DNA of 64,000 bases, from assembly GCF_021021475.1 (NCBI RefSeq), contig NZ_JAINWL010000003.1, forward strand, positions 248,001-312,000. The letters are read 5' to 3'. Below, piece by piece: positions 28,073-37,534 of the stretch. A program made the translations under genes and the position numbers. The stretch comes from Citromicrobium bathyomarinum. GTDB lineage: Bacteria > Pseudomonadota > Alphaproteobacteria > Sphingomonadales > Sphingomonadaceae. The number at the start of each line of letters is the position of its first letter. The first letter of the stretch is position 1. Under the pieces are notes generated by a model. The model was not told the DNA's origin. It did no database searches and was given only the letters and a program-made list of their open reading frames with translations.

Positions 28073-29179
28073 ATGACCACGACCGACGACCTGCTGCCCG
28101 AAGGGCTGGCCGACAACCTGCCCGCCGATTCCGCCATGCTCGGCCGCGCGATGCGCGCCGCGCTCGATGCGATGGACGCGCATGGATACGACCGGGTCAG
28201 CCCGCCGCTGGTCGAGTTCGAGAAGTCGCTCGGCCACCGGATGGACGGGTTGCAGACCCGCACGATGTTCCGCTTCGTCGACCCGGCGAGCCTGCGCACG
28301 CTTGCGCTGCGCAGCGACATCACCCCGCAGATCGGGCGCATCGCCGCCACCGCGCTGAGCGCGCGCGCACGGCCCCTGCGGCTGTGTTACGCGGGCGAGG
28401 TCACGCGGATCGCGGCGGACCAGCTCGATCCGGTGCGCCAGCGCCTGCAGGTCGGCGCGGAGCTGATCGGGTCGGACAGCGTCGCCGCCGCGAGCGAGGT
28501 GGTGCTGACCGCGCTTGCCGCGCTGGAGGCGGTCGGCGTCGAAAACCTGTCGGTCGATTTCACGCTGCCCGATCTCGTCACCACGCTGGCCGCAGGGCCG
28601 TTCCCGCTGGACGAGGAACAGGCCGATGCCGTCAGGCGCGAACTCGATGCCAAGGATGCGGGCGGGTTGAAGGCGGTTGGCGGCGATGCCTACCTGCCGC
28701 TGATCCACGCCGCAGGGCCTTTCCCCGATGCGCTCGACAGGCTGCGCGCGATCGACGCGGGCGGCGCGCTGGAAAGCCGGATCGCGGGGCTGGAGCAGAT
28801 CGCCGCAGCAGTCGGCAACCGCGCGCGGATCACGCTCGACCCGACCGAGCGGCACGGATTCGAATATCAGAGCTGGTTCGGCTTCACGCTGTACGCGGGC
28901 GATGCGCGCGGCGCGCTGGGCCGGGGCGGCACCTACCTGATCCGCGGGACGGACGAGCCGGCGACCGGCTTCTCGATCTATCTCGGCCAGGCGCTCCCGC
29001 TGCTGCCCGCAGCCGAGCCGCGTGCGATGCTCTACCTGCCGCGGGGCCACGACGGCGAGGCGGCGGCGAGGCTGCGCGGCGAGGGCTGGCGCACGCTCGC
29101 CGCGCTGTCCGATGATGAAGACCCGCTCGCGCTGGGCTGCACGCACCGGCTGGACGGCGGCGAGGCGAAGCCGCTCTAG
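28073..29179 (+). CDS. hisZ: ATP phosphoribosyltransferase regulatory subunit
   Basis: 368 residues, resembling the catalytic core of histidyl-tRNA synthetase without the anticodon-binding domain: GYDRVSPPLVEFEKSLG, the motif 2-like DITPQIGRIA, RLCYAGEVTR and GAELIGSDSV. HisZ pairs with a short HisG to control the first step of histidine synthesis. The usual HisZ neighbour purA lies 2.2 kb further on with two reverse genes between. Its stop codon TAG is part of CTAG shared with the convergent DUF5694 gene. Confidence 0.9.
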   Translation: MTTTDDLLPEGLADNLPADSAMLGRAMRAALDAMDAHGYDRVSPPLVEFEKSLGHRMDGLQTRTMFRFVDPASLRTLALRSDITPQIGRIAATALSARARPLRLCYAGEVTRIAADQLDPVRQRLQVGAELIGSDSVAAASEVVLTALAALEAVGVENLSVDFTLPDLVTTLAAGPFPLDEEQADAVRRELDAKDAGGLKAVGGDAYLPLIHAAGPFPDALDRLRAIDAGGALESRIAGLEQIAAAVGNRARITLDPTERHGFEYQSWFGFTLYAGDARGALGRGGTYLIRGTDEPATGFSIYLGQALPLLPAAEPRAMLYLPRGHDGEAAARLRGEGWRTLAALSDDEDPLALGCTHRLDGGEAKPL

Positions 29180-30231
29180 TCTTCGGCCAGCACTTCCAGC
29201 GTATCGACCAGCTCGATATTGCTCATCATGCCCAGATAGCGGTCGTAATAGGGCTTGTGCGACACGCCCACGATGGCGAGCGTTCGCGTGTCCGTGCCGA
29301 TCACCTGGCGGATATTGGCGACCATGCGCAGATTGCGCGTCTCCCAATAGGCGAGATAGGTCTGGCCGGCGTCGCTCGGCGTGCGCGCCCCCGCCGCCGC
29401 ACCGAAATCGCCCTCCATCGCCAGCGCGAGTGATGCGGGTGAATTGTAGCGGCGATACCATTCGAGGATGGGCATCGAGCCATCCTCCATCGCCGCGTCC
29501 CATTCCTCGTATTCGGTAATGCGCTTCCTGGTCGGTGCATTGTCCCAGATCGCGCTGATTTCCGGCCCGTAGGCCTCGGGGTCCTTGGGATCGCTTCCGC
29601 TCATCTGGTCGTCCACCCGGTCGACCCGGTCGAGGCCGAGGCGCACCGCGAGCCGGGCGGCGATGACGACGTTCTCGTTGTGCCGGGTGTCGAACTTCTC
29701 GAGATAGGCGACCAGTTCGGCGGGCAGGTCGTCGCCCGCCGCACGCTCGGCTTCGGGCAGGCGGAGCCATTGGACCAGCGCCGATTCCGGCTCCCCGATG
29801 GCGAGGAACAGGCCGATCAGCCGCCGCCGTTCGGCGTTGTTCCGCTGGTCTCCCGGCTTGGCGAGCAGTTCCATCACCCCGAATTGCGCATCGCGTCCGC
29901 TCACGCCCAGCGCAGCGCGCGCCGGGCCGGGATCGGGGCAATAGGTATCCGCATTGCCCGGGTCGAACAGCCGCAGATTGTCGCACTGAACCCCATCGAT
30001 CCCCTCGACCGCGATCGCCTCGGGCGCCCATTCCTCCAGCTTGTCGAGCAGCGGATCGAACCGTTCTAGCGGGAAATCCTCGGGCAGGGACGACAGGTGC
30101 GACGTGCCCAGCACCAGCACCGGGGTAAGATCGCCGCGTTCCTGCGCCGCCTCATCGACAATATCGACCAGATCCGCCGGAAGCGGCGCTGCCGCCTGTG
30201 CGAGGAGTGATACGGCGAACAGAAACGACAT
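29176..30231 (-). CDS. DUF5694 domain-containing protein
   Basis: 351 residues. A signal peptide (MSFLFAVSLLAQAAAPLPAD) suggests export. The DUF5694 pattern starts VLVLGTSHLSSLPEDF near residue 40, with AIAVEGID and the late VANIRQVIGTDTRTLAIVGVSHKPYYDRYL. The family is related to TraB/PrgY and ChaN-like proteins with the GTxH core, thought to be heme or peptide-binding or proteolytic, but its function is unproven. It lies between hisZ and purA on the opposite strand, next to a reverse-strand aldo-keto reductase gene, suggesting an insertion into an old gene order. Confidence 0.8.
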   Translation of the reverse strand: MSFLFAVSLLAQAAAPLPADLVDIVDEAAQERGDLTPVLVLGTSHLSSLPEDFPLERFDPLLDKLEEWAPEAIAVEGIDGVQCDNLRLFDPGNADTYCPDPGPARAALGVSGRDAQFGVMELLAKPGDQRNNAERRRLIGLFLAIGEPESALVQWLRLPEAERAAGDDLPAELVAYLEKFDTRHNENVVIAARLAVRLGLDRVDRVDDQMSGSDPKDPEAYGPEISAIWDNAPTRKRITEYEEWDAAMEDGSMPILEWYRRYNSPASLALAMEGDFGAAAGARTPSDAGQTYLAYWETRNLRMVANIRQVIGTDTRTLAIVGVSHKPYYDRYLGMMSNIELVDTLEVLAED

Positions 30232-30290
30232 GGGCGACCTCCGGTGCGAAGGTCGCCCATGTGCTATAGCATCATAATACGGTCAAGCGG

Positions 30291-31112
30291 TCAGCCGTTG
30301 AACTTGCCCGGTTCGGGGCCCATCCGGCCGTCCTCGCTGTCCAGCGCATCGATCTTCGCCATCTGCTCTTCGCTCAGTTCGAACGACAGCGCGCTGTAGT
30401 TGTCGCGAATGTGATCGGGATTGGTCGAGCGCGGCAGCACGGAAAAGCCATGCTGGATGTGCCAGCGGATGATGACCGCGCTGGCGGACTTGCCGGTCTC
30501 CTCGGCGATCGCCTTGATCGTGTCGTTGTCCATCCCGTTGCCCTGGCCGAGCGGCGACCAGCTCTGGGTGACGATGCCCATATCCTGATGCACCTTGCGC
30601 ATTGCGCGCTGCTGGAAGCTGGGGTGCAGCTCGATCTGGTTGAGCGCGGGCACCACGCCGGTTTCGTCCACGATCCGCTTCAGGTCTTCCTCGCGGAAGT
30701 TGGATACGCCGATGGACTTGGCCTTGCCTTGGTCGCGCAGTTCGATGAATGCCTTCCACGTCTCCACGAACAGGCCCTTGTCGGGGCAGGGCCAATGGAT
30801 CAGCAGCATGTCGACGTGATCGCGGCCCAGCCGTTCCAGACATTTGTCTGCGGCTTTCAGCGTGCGGTCGTAACCCTGGCTTTCATTCCAGATCTTGGTC
30901 TGGAGGAAGATGTCTGCCCAGTCGCCGATGCCTTCGCCGACACCCTTTTCGTTCTTGTAGATCGCGGCGGTGTCGATCAGCCAGTAACCGGTTTCGAGCG
31001 CGGTAGAGACCGCACCTGCCGCCTTGTCTTCCTCGATCTGCCAAGTGCCGAAGCCCAGCTGGGGAATCTGGCGATCGTCGTTGAGGGTGAGTGTGGGGTA
31101 GTCTTTGCTCAT
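30291..31112 (-). CDS. Aldo/keto reductase
   Basis: 273 residues, a single (beta/alpha)8 barrel. The catalytic Tyr is in DTAAIYKNE, the Lys in LQTKIW and the His in LLIHWP. The NADP-binding C-terminus has VLPRSTNPDHIRDNYSAL. Relatives reduce 2,5-diketo-gluconate or methylglyoxal-type carbonyls; the substrate is not clear. The ATG at 31112 has a strong AAGGAGATTTC ahead, and longer upstream extensions lack similarity. Confidence 0.92.
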   Translation of the reverse strand: MSKDYPTLTLNDDRQIPQLGFGTWQIEEDKAAGAVSTALETGYWLIDTAAIYKNEKGVGEGIGDWADIFLQTKIWNESQGYDRTLKAADKCLERLGRDHVDMLLIHWPCPDKGLFVETWKAFIELRDQGKAKSIGVSNFREEDLKRIVDETGVVPALNQIELHPSFQQRAMRKVHQDMGIVTQSWSPLGQGNGMDNDTIKAIAEETGKSASAVIIRWHIQHGFSVLPRSTNPDHIRDNYSALSFELSEEQMAKIDALDSEDGRMGPEPGKFNG

Positions 31113-31341
31113 GAAATCTCCTTTTGCCTGTCCAACACACGCGCGCGCCGAAATGTCCCGATCAATTCCGATAAGGCGTTTCCTACCCGCATCGCCCATG
31201 CCATAGGCGCGCGGCTGTGCGCGGCGCTTTTCCCGGTCGGGGCGTTTTAGTCCCCTGGACAGTGTGTCAGGTGTGTCAGGCAAAGCCGCCGCACGCCGGG
31301 CCGATGTCGGCAGGCGCAATGAGTTTTGAAGGAGTGCAGGT

Positions 31342-32631
31342 GTGGCCAACGTAACCGTGATCGGGGCCCAGTGGGGTGACGAGGGCAAAGGCAAGATCGT
31401 CGACTGGCTGGCGAGCCGGGCCGATGCCGTGGTCCGCTTCCAGGGTGGCCACAATGCGGGCCATACGCTGGTGGTCGACGGCACGACCTACAAGATCAGT
31501 CTGGTGCCCTCAGGCATCGTGACCGGCACGCTCTCGCTGATCGGCAATGGCGTGGTGCTCGACCCGTGGGCATTGAAGTCGGAGATCGAGAAGCTGGAAG
31601 GGCAGGGGGTGAAGATCACCGCCGACAACTTCGCCGTCGCCGACAACTGCCCGCTGATCCTGCCGCTCCACCGCGACCTAGACGGCCTGCGCGAAACCGC
31701 AGCGGGGCAGGGCAAGATCGGCACCACCGGGCGCGGGATCGGCCCGGCTTACGAAGACAAGGTCGGCCGCCGCGCAATCCGCGTGTGCGACCTCGCGCAT
31801 CTCGACGAGATCGAACCCCAGCTCGACCGGCTGTGCGCGCACCATGATGCGCTGCGCGCGGGCTTCGACGAGCCGCCGATCGACCGCGAACAACTGATTG
31901 CAGAGCTGCGCGAGATTGCACCCTTCGTGCTGCAATTCGCGCAGCCGGTGTGGAAGCGACTGAAGAAGGTCCGCAAAGCGGGCGCGCGGATCCTGTTCGA
32001 AGGCGCGCAGGGCGTGCTGCTCGATGTCGATCACGGTACCTATCCCTTCGTTACCAGCTCCAACACGGTGAGCGGGACTGCGGCGAGCGGTTCGGGCCTC
32101 GGCCCCAATGCGACCGGTTTCGTCCTCGGGATCACCAAGGCCTACACCACCCGCGTGGGCAGCGGGCCTTTCCCGACCGAGCTGGAAGACGAGATCGGCC
32201 AGGGGCTGGGTGAGCGCGGGCACGAGTTCGGCGTGGTGACGGGGCGCAAGCGGCGCGTCGGCTGGTTCGACGCGGTGCTGGTGCGCCAGACCTGCGCGAT
32301 CAGCGGGGTGACGGGCATCGCGCTGACCAAGATCGACGTGCTCGACGGGATGGACAAGGTGAAGATCTGCACCGGTTATCGTATCGACGGCAAGATCTAC
32401 GACTACCTGCCGAGCCACGCGGCGAGCCAGGCGCGGTGCGAGCCGATCTACGAAGAGATGGAAGGCTGGCAGGAAAGCACCGCCGGTGCGCGCAGCTGGG
32501 CCGATCTGCCCGCCAACGCGATCAAGTATATCAGCCGCATCCAGGAATTGATCGAGTGCCCGGTCGCGCTGGTTTCGACCAGCCCAGAGCGTGAGGACAC
32601 GATCCTGGTCCGCGACCCGTTCGAAGACTAG
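31342..32631 (+). CDS. purA: Adenylosuccinate synthetase
   Basis: 429 residues, GTG start at 31342 with GGAG ahead. It joins IMP and aspartate with GTP hydrolysis to give adenylosuccinate. Signatures are [14 protein letters not shown] at the N-terminus, [22 protein letters not shown] (PurA signature) and [11 protein letters not shown] near the end. It is the last recognised housekeeping gene of the serC-serA-hisZ-purA order. Confidence 0.96.
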   Translation: MANVTVIGAQWGDEGKGKIVDWLASRADAVVRFQGGHNAGHTLVVDGTTYKISLVPSGIVTGTLSLIGNGVVLDPWALKSEIEKLEGQGVKITADNFAVADNCPLILPLHRDLDGLRETAAGQGKIGTTGRGIGPAYEDKVGRRAIRVCDLAHLDEIEPQLDRLCAHHDALRAGFDEPPIDREQLIAELREIAPFVLQFAQPVWKRLKKVRKAGARILFEGAQGVLLDVDHGTYPFVTSSNTVSGTAASGSGLGPNATGFVLGITKAYTTRVGSGPFPTELEDEIGQGLGERGHEFGVVTGRKRRVGWFDAVLVRQTCAISGVTGIALTKIDVLDGMDKVKICTGYRIDGKIYDYLPSHAASQARCEPIYEEMEGWQESTAGARSWADLPANAIKYISRIQELIECPVALVSTSPEREDTILVRDPFED

Positions 32632-32685
32632 GCGCGATGCCGGGTGGGGCGGGCAACCCGCTCCACTATGGATGCGATTGACTTA

Positions 32686-32728
32686 TTCCCCCTTTGTTCT
32701 CATGAATGCGTGTGGAACAAAGAGGGAA
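32686..32728. promoter_or_regulatory. Long inverted repeat across the winged-helix gene promoter
   Basis: TTCCCCCTTTGTTC (32686) and GAACAAAGAGGGAA (32715) pair at 13 of 14 positions around a 15-nt loop. TTGACT at 32678 with ATGAAT at 32702 (18-bp spacing) could be the promoter. The repeat includes GAAT-N7-GAAC, close to the alphaproteobacterial LexA direct repeat but with one mismatch. Confidence 0.5.
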
Positions 32729-32733
32729 TAGTG

Positions 32734-33789
32734 ATGCTCCACACCGAGTCGCGTGCCGCCGGAAGCAATACCGATCTCAGCTACGCGCTGGCGGCCGATG
32801 CGCCCGCGGACGGGCCTGCGTACGCGCCAAGGGATGGTGGCGGACTCCCGGTCGCGATCTCGCTGTTCGCCGACCGCCCGCATGTGCGCGAGGCGATGCG
32901 CGCCGATGCGCAGCTCGCCGGGTTCCGCGTGGCGCAGGCCGAAGGGCTGATCGCGCTGGATGATGAAAAGACGCGCGCTCTGGGCGATCTGGTCGCGGTT
33001 GATGCCTCGGGCGCGGATGCGGCGACGCTCGCCATGCTCGCGCGGCTGGATGCGCGGATTGCGCGCTCGGGCGGGCAGCTGATCGTCGCGACCACGATCG
33101 GCGCGCTCGAACCGGTGATGGTCGCGATGGGCGAAAGCGATCCGGTGCTGCTGGTCGAGCCGGGGCGGGGGGAGCGGCTGGTCGCCTTCGGCGAGGCGCT
33201 GGCGCGGTTGGCCGGGGCGCGGGTGCGCGACCTTTCTGCCGAAGACCGGGTGGCGGTGATGCGGCTGGTCGAGCGGGTAAGCCTGCTGGCGGAGAAGCTC
33301 GACGGGTTGATGGCAAGCGACGACGTACCGCGCGATGGCAGCGCCGCCTTCGCCTTCGGCACGGGGCAGGAGGCAACCGGGAACCTGCGCGAGCATCGCC
33401 AGCGCGGGCGGGAGGCCGATGCGCCCTCGCCGGTGCCCGGCCTGCCCGATCCGCGCCGAATCCGCGCACTGATCCGCAAGCGGCAGGCGCGCGCGCGGTT
33501 CTTCGAGGCGGAGCTGTTCGCGGACCCGGCGTGGGACATCCTGCTCGATCTGACGGCCGCACGGGCGGAGGGGCGGCGCGTCTCGGTCACCTCTCTGTGC
33601 ATCGCCAGCGGTGTGCCGCCGACCACTGCGCTGCGCTGGATCGCGCAGATGACGCGGCAGGGCCTGCTCCGCCGCGAGGAAGATCTGGTCGACCGACGAC
33701 GCGCATTCATCGCGCTCAGCGATGGCGCGGTGGAGGCGATGGCCCGCTATTTCGACGCCACCGGCGCGTGCGACTGCGCCGGAATCTAG
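32734..33789 (+). CDS. Winged-helix (MarR-like) DNA-binding protein
   Basis: 351 residues. The start is the ATG at 32734 (GTG at 32731 possible). The N-terminal ~150 residues (VAISLFADRPHVREAMRADA…IVATTIGALEPVMVAM) resemble the response-regulator-like receiver part of sphingomonad MarR-like proteins but lack a clear phospho-acceptor Asp. The C-terminal ~100 residues (about 240-340) are a winged helix: ILLDLTAARAEGRRVSVTSL…PPTTALRWIAQMTRQGLLRREED. Target genes are unknown; the long inverted repeat in front suggests self-control. It ends in the CTAG shared with the convergent siroheme gene. Confidence 0.75.
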   Translation: MLHTESRAAGSNTDLSYALAADAPADGPAYAPRDGGGLPVAISLFADRPHVREAMRADAQLAGFRVAQAEGLIALDDEKTRALGDLVAVDASGADAATLAMLARLDARIARSGGQLIVATTIGALEPVMVAMGESDPVLLVEPGRGERLVAFGEALARLAGARVRDLSAEDRVAVMRLVERVSLLAEKLDGLMASDDVPRDGSAAFAFGTGQEATGNLREHRQRGREADAPSPVPGLPDPRRIRALIRKRQARARFFEAELFADPAWDILLDLTAARAEGRRVSVTSLCIASGVPPTTALRWIAQMTRQGLLRREEDLVDRRRAFIALSDGAVEAMARYFDATGACDCAGI

Positions 33790-34571
33790 TCTCGCGTGAG
33801 AATGACCGCAAAGCCCTCCACAGGGCGATCGGGGGCGGTGTCCAGCGGATGGCGCGCGGCATCGGCGCGGGCGCGGGCGAGGATCGCGGGCGGCACGTCC
33901 GCGTCGTGATAGATCGCATCCGCTTCGCCCAGCCAGCGCGCCTGCCGCAGGGTGAGGTCTTCGGGATCGTCGCTGACGAGCGCGATCCTCTCCAGCCGCG
34001 CCGGTGCATCGGTAGCGGGATTGCTCAACCAGTCCTCGACCCTCCCGGCAGAGCCTTCGTCCAGCGGGTCGAGCGTGCCACCGGGCCGCAGTGCCGCGTC
34101 CACCGCGCGGCGGCGTGCGTCGCCATCGGGCAGCTTCGCGCGCAGAGTATCGCGCCCGCTTGCCAGCGCCCGCGCGAGTTCGCCAAGCCGCTGCGGCAGG
34201 ATCGCTTCGAGCCGCAGGCGGATATGCTTGGCAAGACCGGCGGAGGCCCCGCCGGTGCCGATCGCGATCAGCAGCGGATCGCGGTCGAGAATGCTCGGCG
34301 TGGTGAAATCGCACAGGTCGGGCTTGTCCGCGACGTTGACCAGCAGGCCCTTCGCCTTGAGCCGCTGACGCGCCGCCGCAGCCTCTCCCGCATCCTCCAG
34401 CGCGACGAACGCCAGCGAGGCATGATGCGCCTCCGCCTCACCCACGGCGACCGCGCCCGCGCGTTCGACCAGCCGGCGCTTCGCCTCCGCCATCGGTCCG
34501 CTGCCGACCACCACGATGCGGCTGCCCGCAACCTGGTGGAACAGCGGCAGCGAAGCGATCAGTCCAGCCAT
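33786..34571 (-). CDS. Precorrin-2 dehydrogenase/sirohydrochlorin ferrochelatase with CobA-like tail
   Basis: 261 residues. The N-terminal NAD-binding domain (IVVVGSGPMAEAKRRLVERAG, residues 19-39) and the siroheme synthase core (VNVADKPDLCDFTTPSILDRDPLLIAIGTGGASAGLAKHIRLRLE) match the N-terminal part of CysG / Met8p. It oxidises precorrin-2 and inserts Fe2+ to make siroheme. Residues ~195-247 (RIALVSDDPEDLTLRQARWLGEADAIYHDADVPPAILARAR, in parts) align with the first ~45 residues of CobA but without its GAGPGDP loop. It overlaps lysA by 13 nt. The methylase itself is encoded separately at 9442. Confidence 0.9.
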   Translation of the reverse strand: MAGLIASLPLFHQVAGSRIVVVGSGPMAEAKRRLVERAGAVAVGEAEAHHASLAFVALEDAGEAAAARQRLKAKGLLVNVADKPDLCDFTTPSILDRDPLLIAIGTGGASAGLAKHIRLRLEAILPQRLGELARALASGRDTLRAKLPDGDARRRAVDAALRPGGTLDPLDEGSAGRVEDWLSNPATDAPARLERIALVSDDPEDLTLRQARWLGEADAIYHDADVPPAILARARADAARHPLDTAPDRPVEGFAVILTRD

Positions 34572-35818
34572 TCCGGCACGCGCTCCGCATCCATGATCGC
34601 ACCCGCATCGATCCGGTCGGCGACGACGGCGAAGTCGCTCCCGCTGACCAGCACTTCGGGCACGAAGCCGCGCGAATTGTACGAGGATGCCATGGTCGCG
34701 CCGTAGGCCCCGGCTGTGCGGAACACCGCCAGATCGCCCGCGACCAGCGCGGGACAGTCGCGGTTGGTGGCGAAGGTGTCACCGGTCTCGCAGATCGGGC
34801 CGACGATGTTGGCGGTCATCCGCTCCTCGGTCTGGGCGACCGGCTCGAAATCGTGCCACGCACCGTACAGGGCAGGCCTGGCAAGATCGTTCATCGCCGC
34901 ATCGACGATCACGAAGGGATTGTTGAGCCCGCGCTTCACCCGGACCACGCGGGTCAGCAGCACGCCGGCATTGCCCGCGATCACGCGACCCGGCTCGAAC
35001 ACCAGCTGTACGCCCCAGTCGCGGGTCACGCGCGCGACCATCGCGCCGTAATCGGCGGGGCTGGGGAAGCTCTCGCCCGCCCGGTAGGGCACGCCCAGTC
35101 CGCCGCCCAGATCGACCCGGGTGATCGTGTGGCCCGCCTCGCGCAGCTGGCCGAGCAGCGTGCCGATCTTCCCGAAGGCGGTTTCCAGCGGCGCGAGATC
35201 GGCCAGCTGGCTGCCGATATGGATCGCGAGGCCTTCAAGCGCGAGACCGGGCAGCGCGCCCAGTTCGGCAAAGGCCTCGCCCGCGTGGTGCAGCGGTACG
35301 CCGAACTTGTTGTCCGCCTTGCCGGTGCTGATCTTCTCGTGCGTGCCCGCGTCGACATCGGGGTTGATCCGCAGCGCGCAGCGCGCCTTCTCGCCCCGCG
35401 CGGCGGCCAGCTCGGCCAGTTCGCGGCCTTCCTCGCGCGATTCAATGTTGAACTGCGCGATACCGGTGTCGAGGCCAAGCTCCAGCTCGGCGCGGGTCTT
35501 GCCTACGCCCGAAAACACGATCTTGTCCGGCGTCATCCCGGCGGCGAGCGCGCGGCGCAGTTCCCCGCCCGAAACCACGTCCGCGCCGAAGCCTTCACGC
35601 TGCAACACGCGCAGCACCGCAAGGTTGGGGTTGGCTTTGACCGCGAACAGGATCAGCGGGTTGTCGAGTTCGCCCAACCCTTCGCGAAACACGCGCGCAT
35701 GGCGTTCCAGCGTGGCGCGCGAATAGACGTAGACGGGGGTCCCAACCTCCTGCGCGATTGTGGGCAGGGGCACATCCTCGGCGTGGAGGATGCCGTCGGT
35801 CAGCTTGAAATGGTCCAT
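34559..35818 (-). CDS. lysA: Diaminopimelate decarboxylase
   Basis: 419 residues. It decarboxylates meso-diaminopimelate to lysine with PLP. The barrel has Lys61 (ILFAVKANPNL) for the Schiff base, HIGSQ and the phosphate-binding VDLGGGLGVPY; the C-terminal domain has the catalytic Cys in PICETGDTFA. The gene runs lptM-like, lysA, siroheme synthase in one direction, and lysA-argH neighbours are usual for sphingomonads. Confidence 0.96.
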   Translation of the reverse strand: MDHFKLTDGILHAEDVPLPTIAQEVGTPVYVYSRATLERHARVFREGLGELDNPLILFAVKANPNLAVLRVLQREGFGADVVSGGELRRALAAGMTPDKIVFSGVGKTRAELELGLDTGIAQFNIESREEGRELAELAAARGEKARCALRINPDVDAGTHEKISTGKADNKFGVPLHHAGEAFAELGALPGLALEGLAIHIGSQLADLAPLETAFGKIGTLLGQLREAGHTITRVDLGGGLGVPYRAGESFPSPADYGAMVARVTRDWGVQLVFEPGRVIAGNAGVLLTRVVRVKRGLNNPFVIVDAAMNDLARPALYGAWHDFEPVAQTEERMTANIVGPICETGDTFATNRDCPALVAGDLAVFRTAGAYGATMASSYNSRGFVPEVLVSGSDFAVVADRIDAGAIMDAERVPEWLD

Positions 35819-35849
35819 CGTACTTGGTTCGGCCTAACTCGGGTTCGCC

Positions 35850-36098
35850 CTATTCGGGGGGCAGGTCGAAAGGATCGTCCTCGCGCTCTTCGGAGCGGGT
35901 GCGCAGCTCGGTATCGCGGATCGGCTGTGCGATCACATCGGGTTCGAGCAGCTCTTCCGCAGTCAGTCGCTGGTCGCTGCCATAAGGCGCAGGCGGCAGG
36001 GTTTCGCCCGGCGGCGGCTGCAAGGCGGCCCGCTGGCCGCAGGCGGACAGCGCGAGCGGGAGAACGGCGGTGAGCACGAGGGCGAGGCGGATGCGCAT
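35850..36098 (-). CDS. lptM: Small LptM-like lipoprotein
   Basis: 82 residues. Signal and lipobox are MRIRLALVLTAVLPLALSAC, with Cys20, followed by GQRAALQPP, the pattern of the LptM (YifL) lipoproteins that assist assembly of the LptDE LPS translocon. The tail is acidic and ends in PFDLPPE. In many Gram-negatives lptM sits immediately upstream of lysA, as here. A TTG at 36113 is a possible earlier start (overlap TTGA with argH). Confidence 0.85.
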   Translation of the reverse strand: MRIRLALVLTAVLPLALSACGQRAALQPPPGETLPPAPYGSDQRLTAEELLEPDVIAQPIRDTELRTRSEEREDDPFDLPPE

Positions 36099-36109
36099 GG
36101 TGTTTCGCT

Positions 36110-37534
36110 TCAACTGTCGAGGCCGAGCGCGCGGCGCGCCTCGGTCACCTGCTGGCGTACCCGATCGGGCGCGGTTCCGCCATAGCTGCGGCGCGAGGCG
36201 ACCGATCCTTCGAGCGTGAGGTTGGCGAGCGCTTCCGGCGTCACCCGCGCATCGATCGCGGCAAGATCGTCCTGCGTCAGCTCGCCCAGCGCGCAGCCCT
36301 TTGCATCGGCCCGCGCCACCGCAGCGCCGGTGATGTGATGCGCCTCGCGGAAGGGCACACCCGCCTCGCGCACCAGCCAGTCGGCCAGGTCGGTCGCGGT
36401 CGCATGGCCGCTGCCCGCCAGCGCGAGCATCCGCTCGGTGTTGAACTCAGCACCCGCGATCATCCCTTCCATGCTCGCCAGTGAGAGCACCAGCAGGCCG
36501 TGCGTCTCGAACACCGGCGGCTTGTCGTCCTGCATGTCCTTCGCATAGGCCAGCGGCAGGCCCTTCATGGTGATTGAAAGCGCGGTCGCCGCGCCGATGA
36601 TCCGGCCCGCGTGCCCGCGCACCAGTTCGGCAGCGTCGGGGTTCTTCTTCTGCGGCATGATCGAGCTGCCGGTCGAGAGCGAATCGGGCAGGCGGATGAA
36701 TCCGAAGGGCTGGCTTGCCCAGATGATGATCTCTTCGGCGAGGCGCGAGAGGTGGATGCTCGCGATGCTGGCCGCGTGCAGGTAATCCATCGCGAAGTCG
36801 CGATCGGACACGGTGTCGAGGCTGTTGGCGGTGGGGCGTGCGAAGCCCAGCGCCTTTGCGGTCGCCTCACGGTCGAGGTCGAACCCGGTGCCCGCCAGCG
36901 CGGCGGCACCCAGCGGGCATTCGTCGAGCCGCTCCTTTGCGGCTGCAAAGCGCATCCGGTCGCGCCGCAGCATCTCGTAATAGGCCATCAGGTGATGCCC
37001 CAGAGTGACCGGTTGTGCGGCCTGCAGATGGGTGAAGCCGGGCATGATGTCGGCTGCGTGCTGCTCCGCGCGCATGACCAGCGCGGCCTGCACCAAAGCG
37101 AGCCCGGCGTCGGTCTCCTCGATCGCCTCGCGGGTCCACAGCTTGAAATCGGTCGCGACCTGGTCGTTGCGGCTGCGCGCGGTGTGCAGGCGGCCCGCGA
37201 CCGGGCCGACCAGTTCGGTCAACCGCGATTCCACGGTCATGTGGATGTCTTCCAGATCCCAGTTCTCGGGCACGCCATCCCGCTCGTACTCGGCGGCGAT
37301 GGTCTGGAGGCCGTCGTCGATGGTGTTCGCATCTTCCTGCGACAGGATGCCCTGTGCGGCCAGCATGCTCACATGCGCGCGGCTGCCCGCGATATCCTGC
37401 CGCCAGAGCGCCTTGTCGAAGGGAATCGAGGCATTGATTTCGCGCATGATGGCACTAGGCCCGTCGGCGAAGCGGCCGCCCCACATCGCGTTGCCGCGCC
37501 CTGCGCTGGAGGTATCCGTGTCCCGTTCTGCCAT
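36110..37534 (-). CDS. argH: Argininosuccinate lyase
   Basis: 474 residues from the ATG at 37534. It splits argininosuccinate into arginine and fumarate. The fumarase/aspartase superfamily signature [19 protein letters not shown] is present as [11 protein letters not shown], with [10 protein letters not shown] and TGFDL. Family homologs often start at AMWGGRF (ATG at 37486), so a later start is possible. The start region overlaps the divergent TlpA-like gene's start by 17 nt when both preferred starts are used. Confidence 0.95.
   Translation of the reverse strand: MAERDTDTSSAGRGNAMWGGRFADGPSAIMREINASIPFDKALWRQDIAGSRAHVSMLAAQGILSQEDANTIDDGLQTIAAEYERDGVPENWDLEDIHMTVESRLTELVGPVAGRLHTARSRNDQVATDFKLWTREAIEETDAGLALVQAALVMRAEQHAADIMPGFTHLQAAQPVTLGHHLMAYYEMLRRDRMRFAAAKERLDECPLGAAALAGTGFDLDREATAKALGFARPTANSLDTVSDRDFAMDYLHAASIASIHLSRLAEEIIIWASQPFGFIRLPDSLSTGSSIMPQKKNPDAAELVRGHAGRIIGAATALSITMKGLPLAYAKDMQDDKPPVFETHGLLVLSLASMEGMIAGAEFNTERMLALAGSGHATATDLADWLVREAGVPFREAHHITGAAVARADAKGCALGELTQDDLAAIDARVTPEALANLTLEGSVASRRSYGGTAPDRVRQQVTEARRALGLDS

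Noticed and set aside
32700-32720. A true LexA box upstream of the winged-helix gene
   Set aside because: The direct repeat is GAAT-N7-GAAC, one base off GAAC-N7-GAAC, and the gene is not a known SOS gene; kept only as an inverted repeat.
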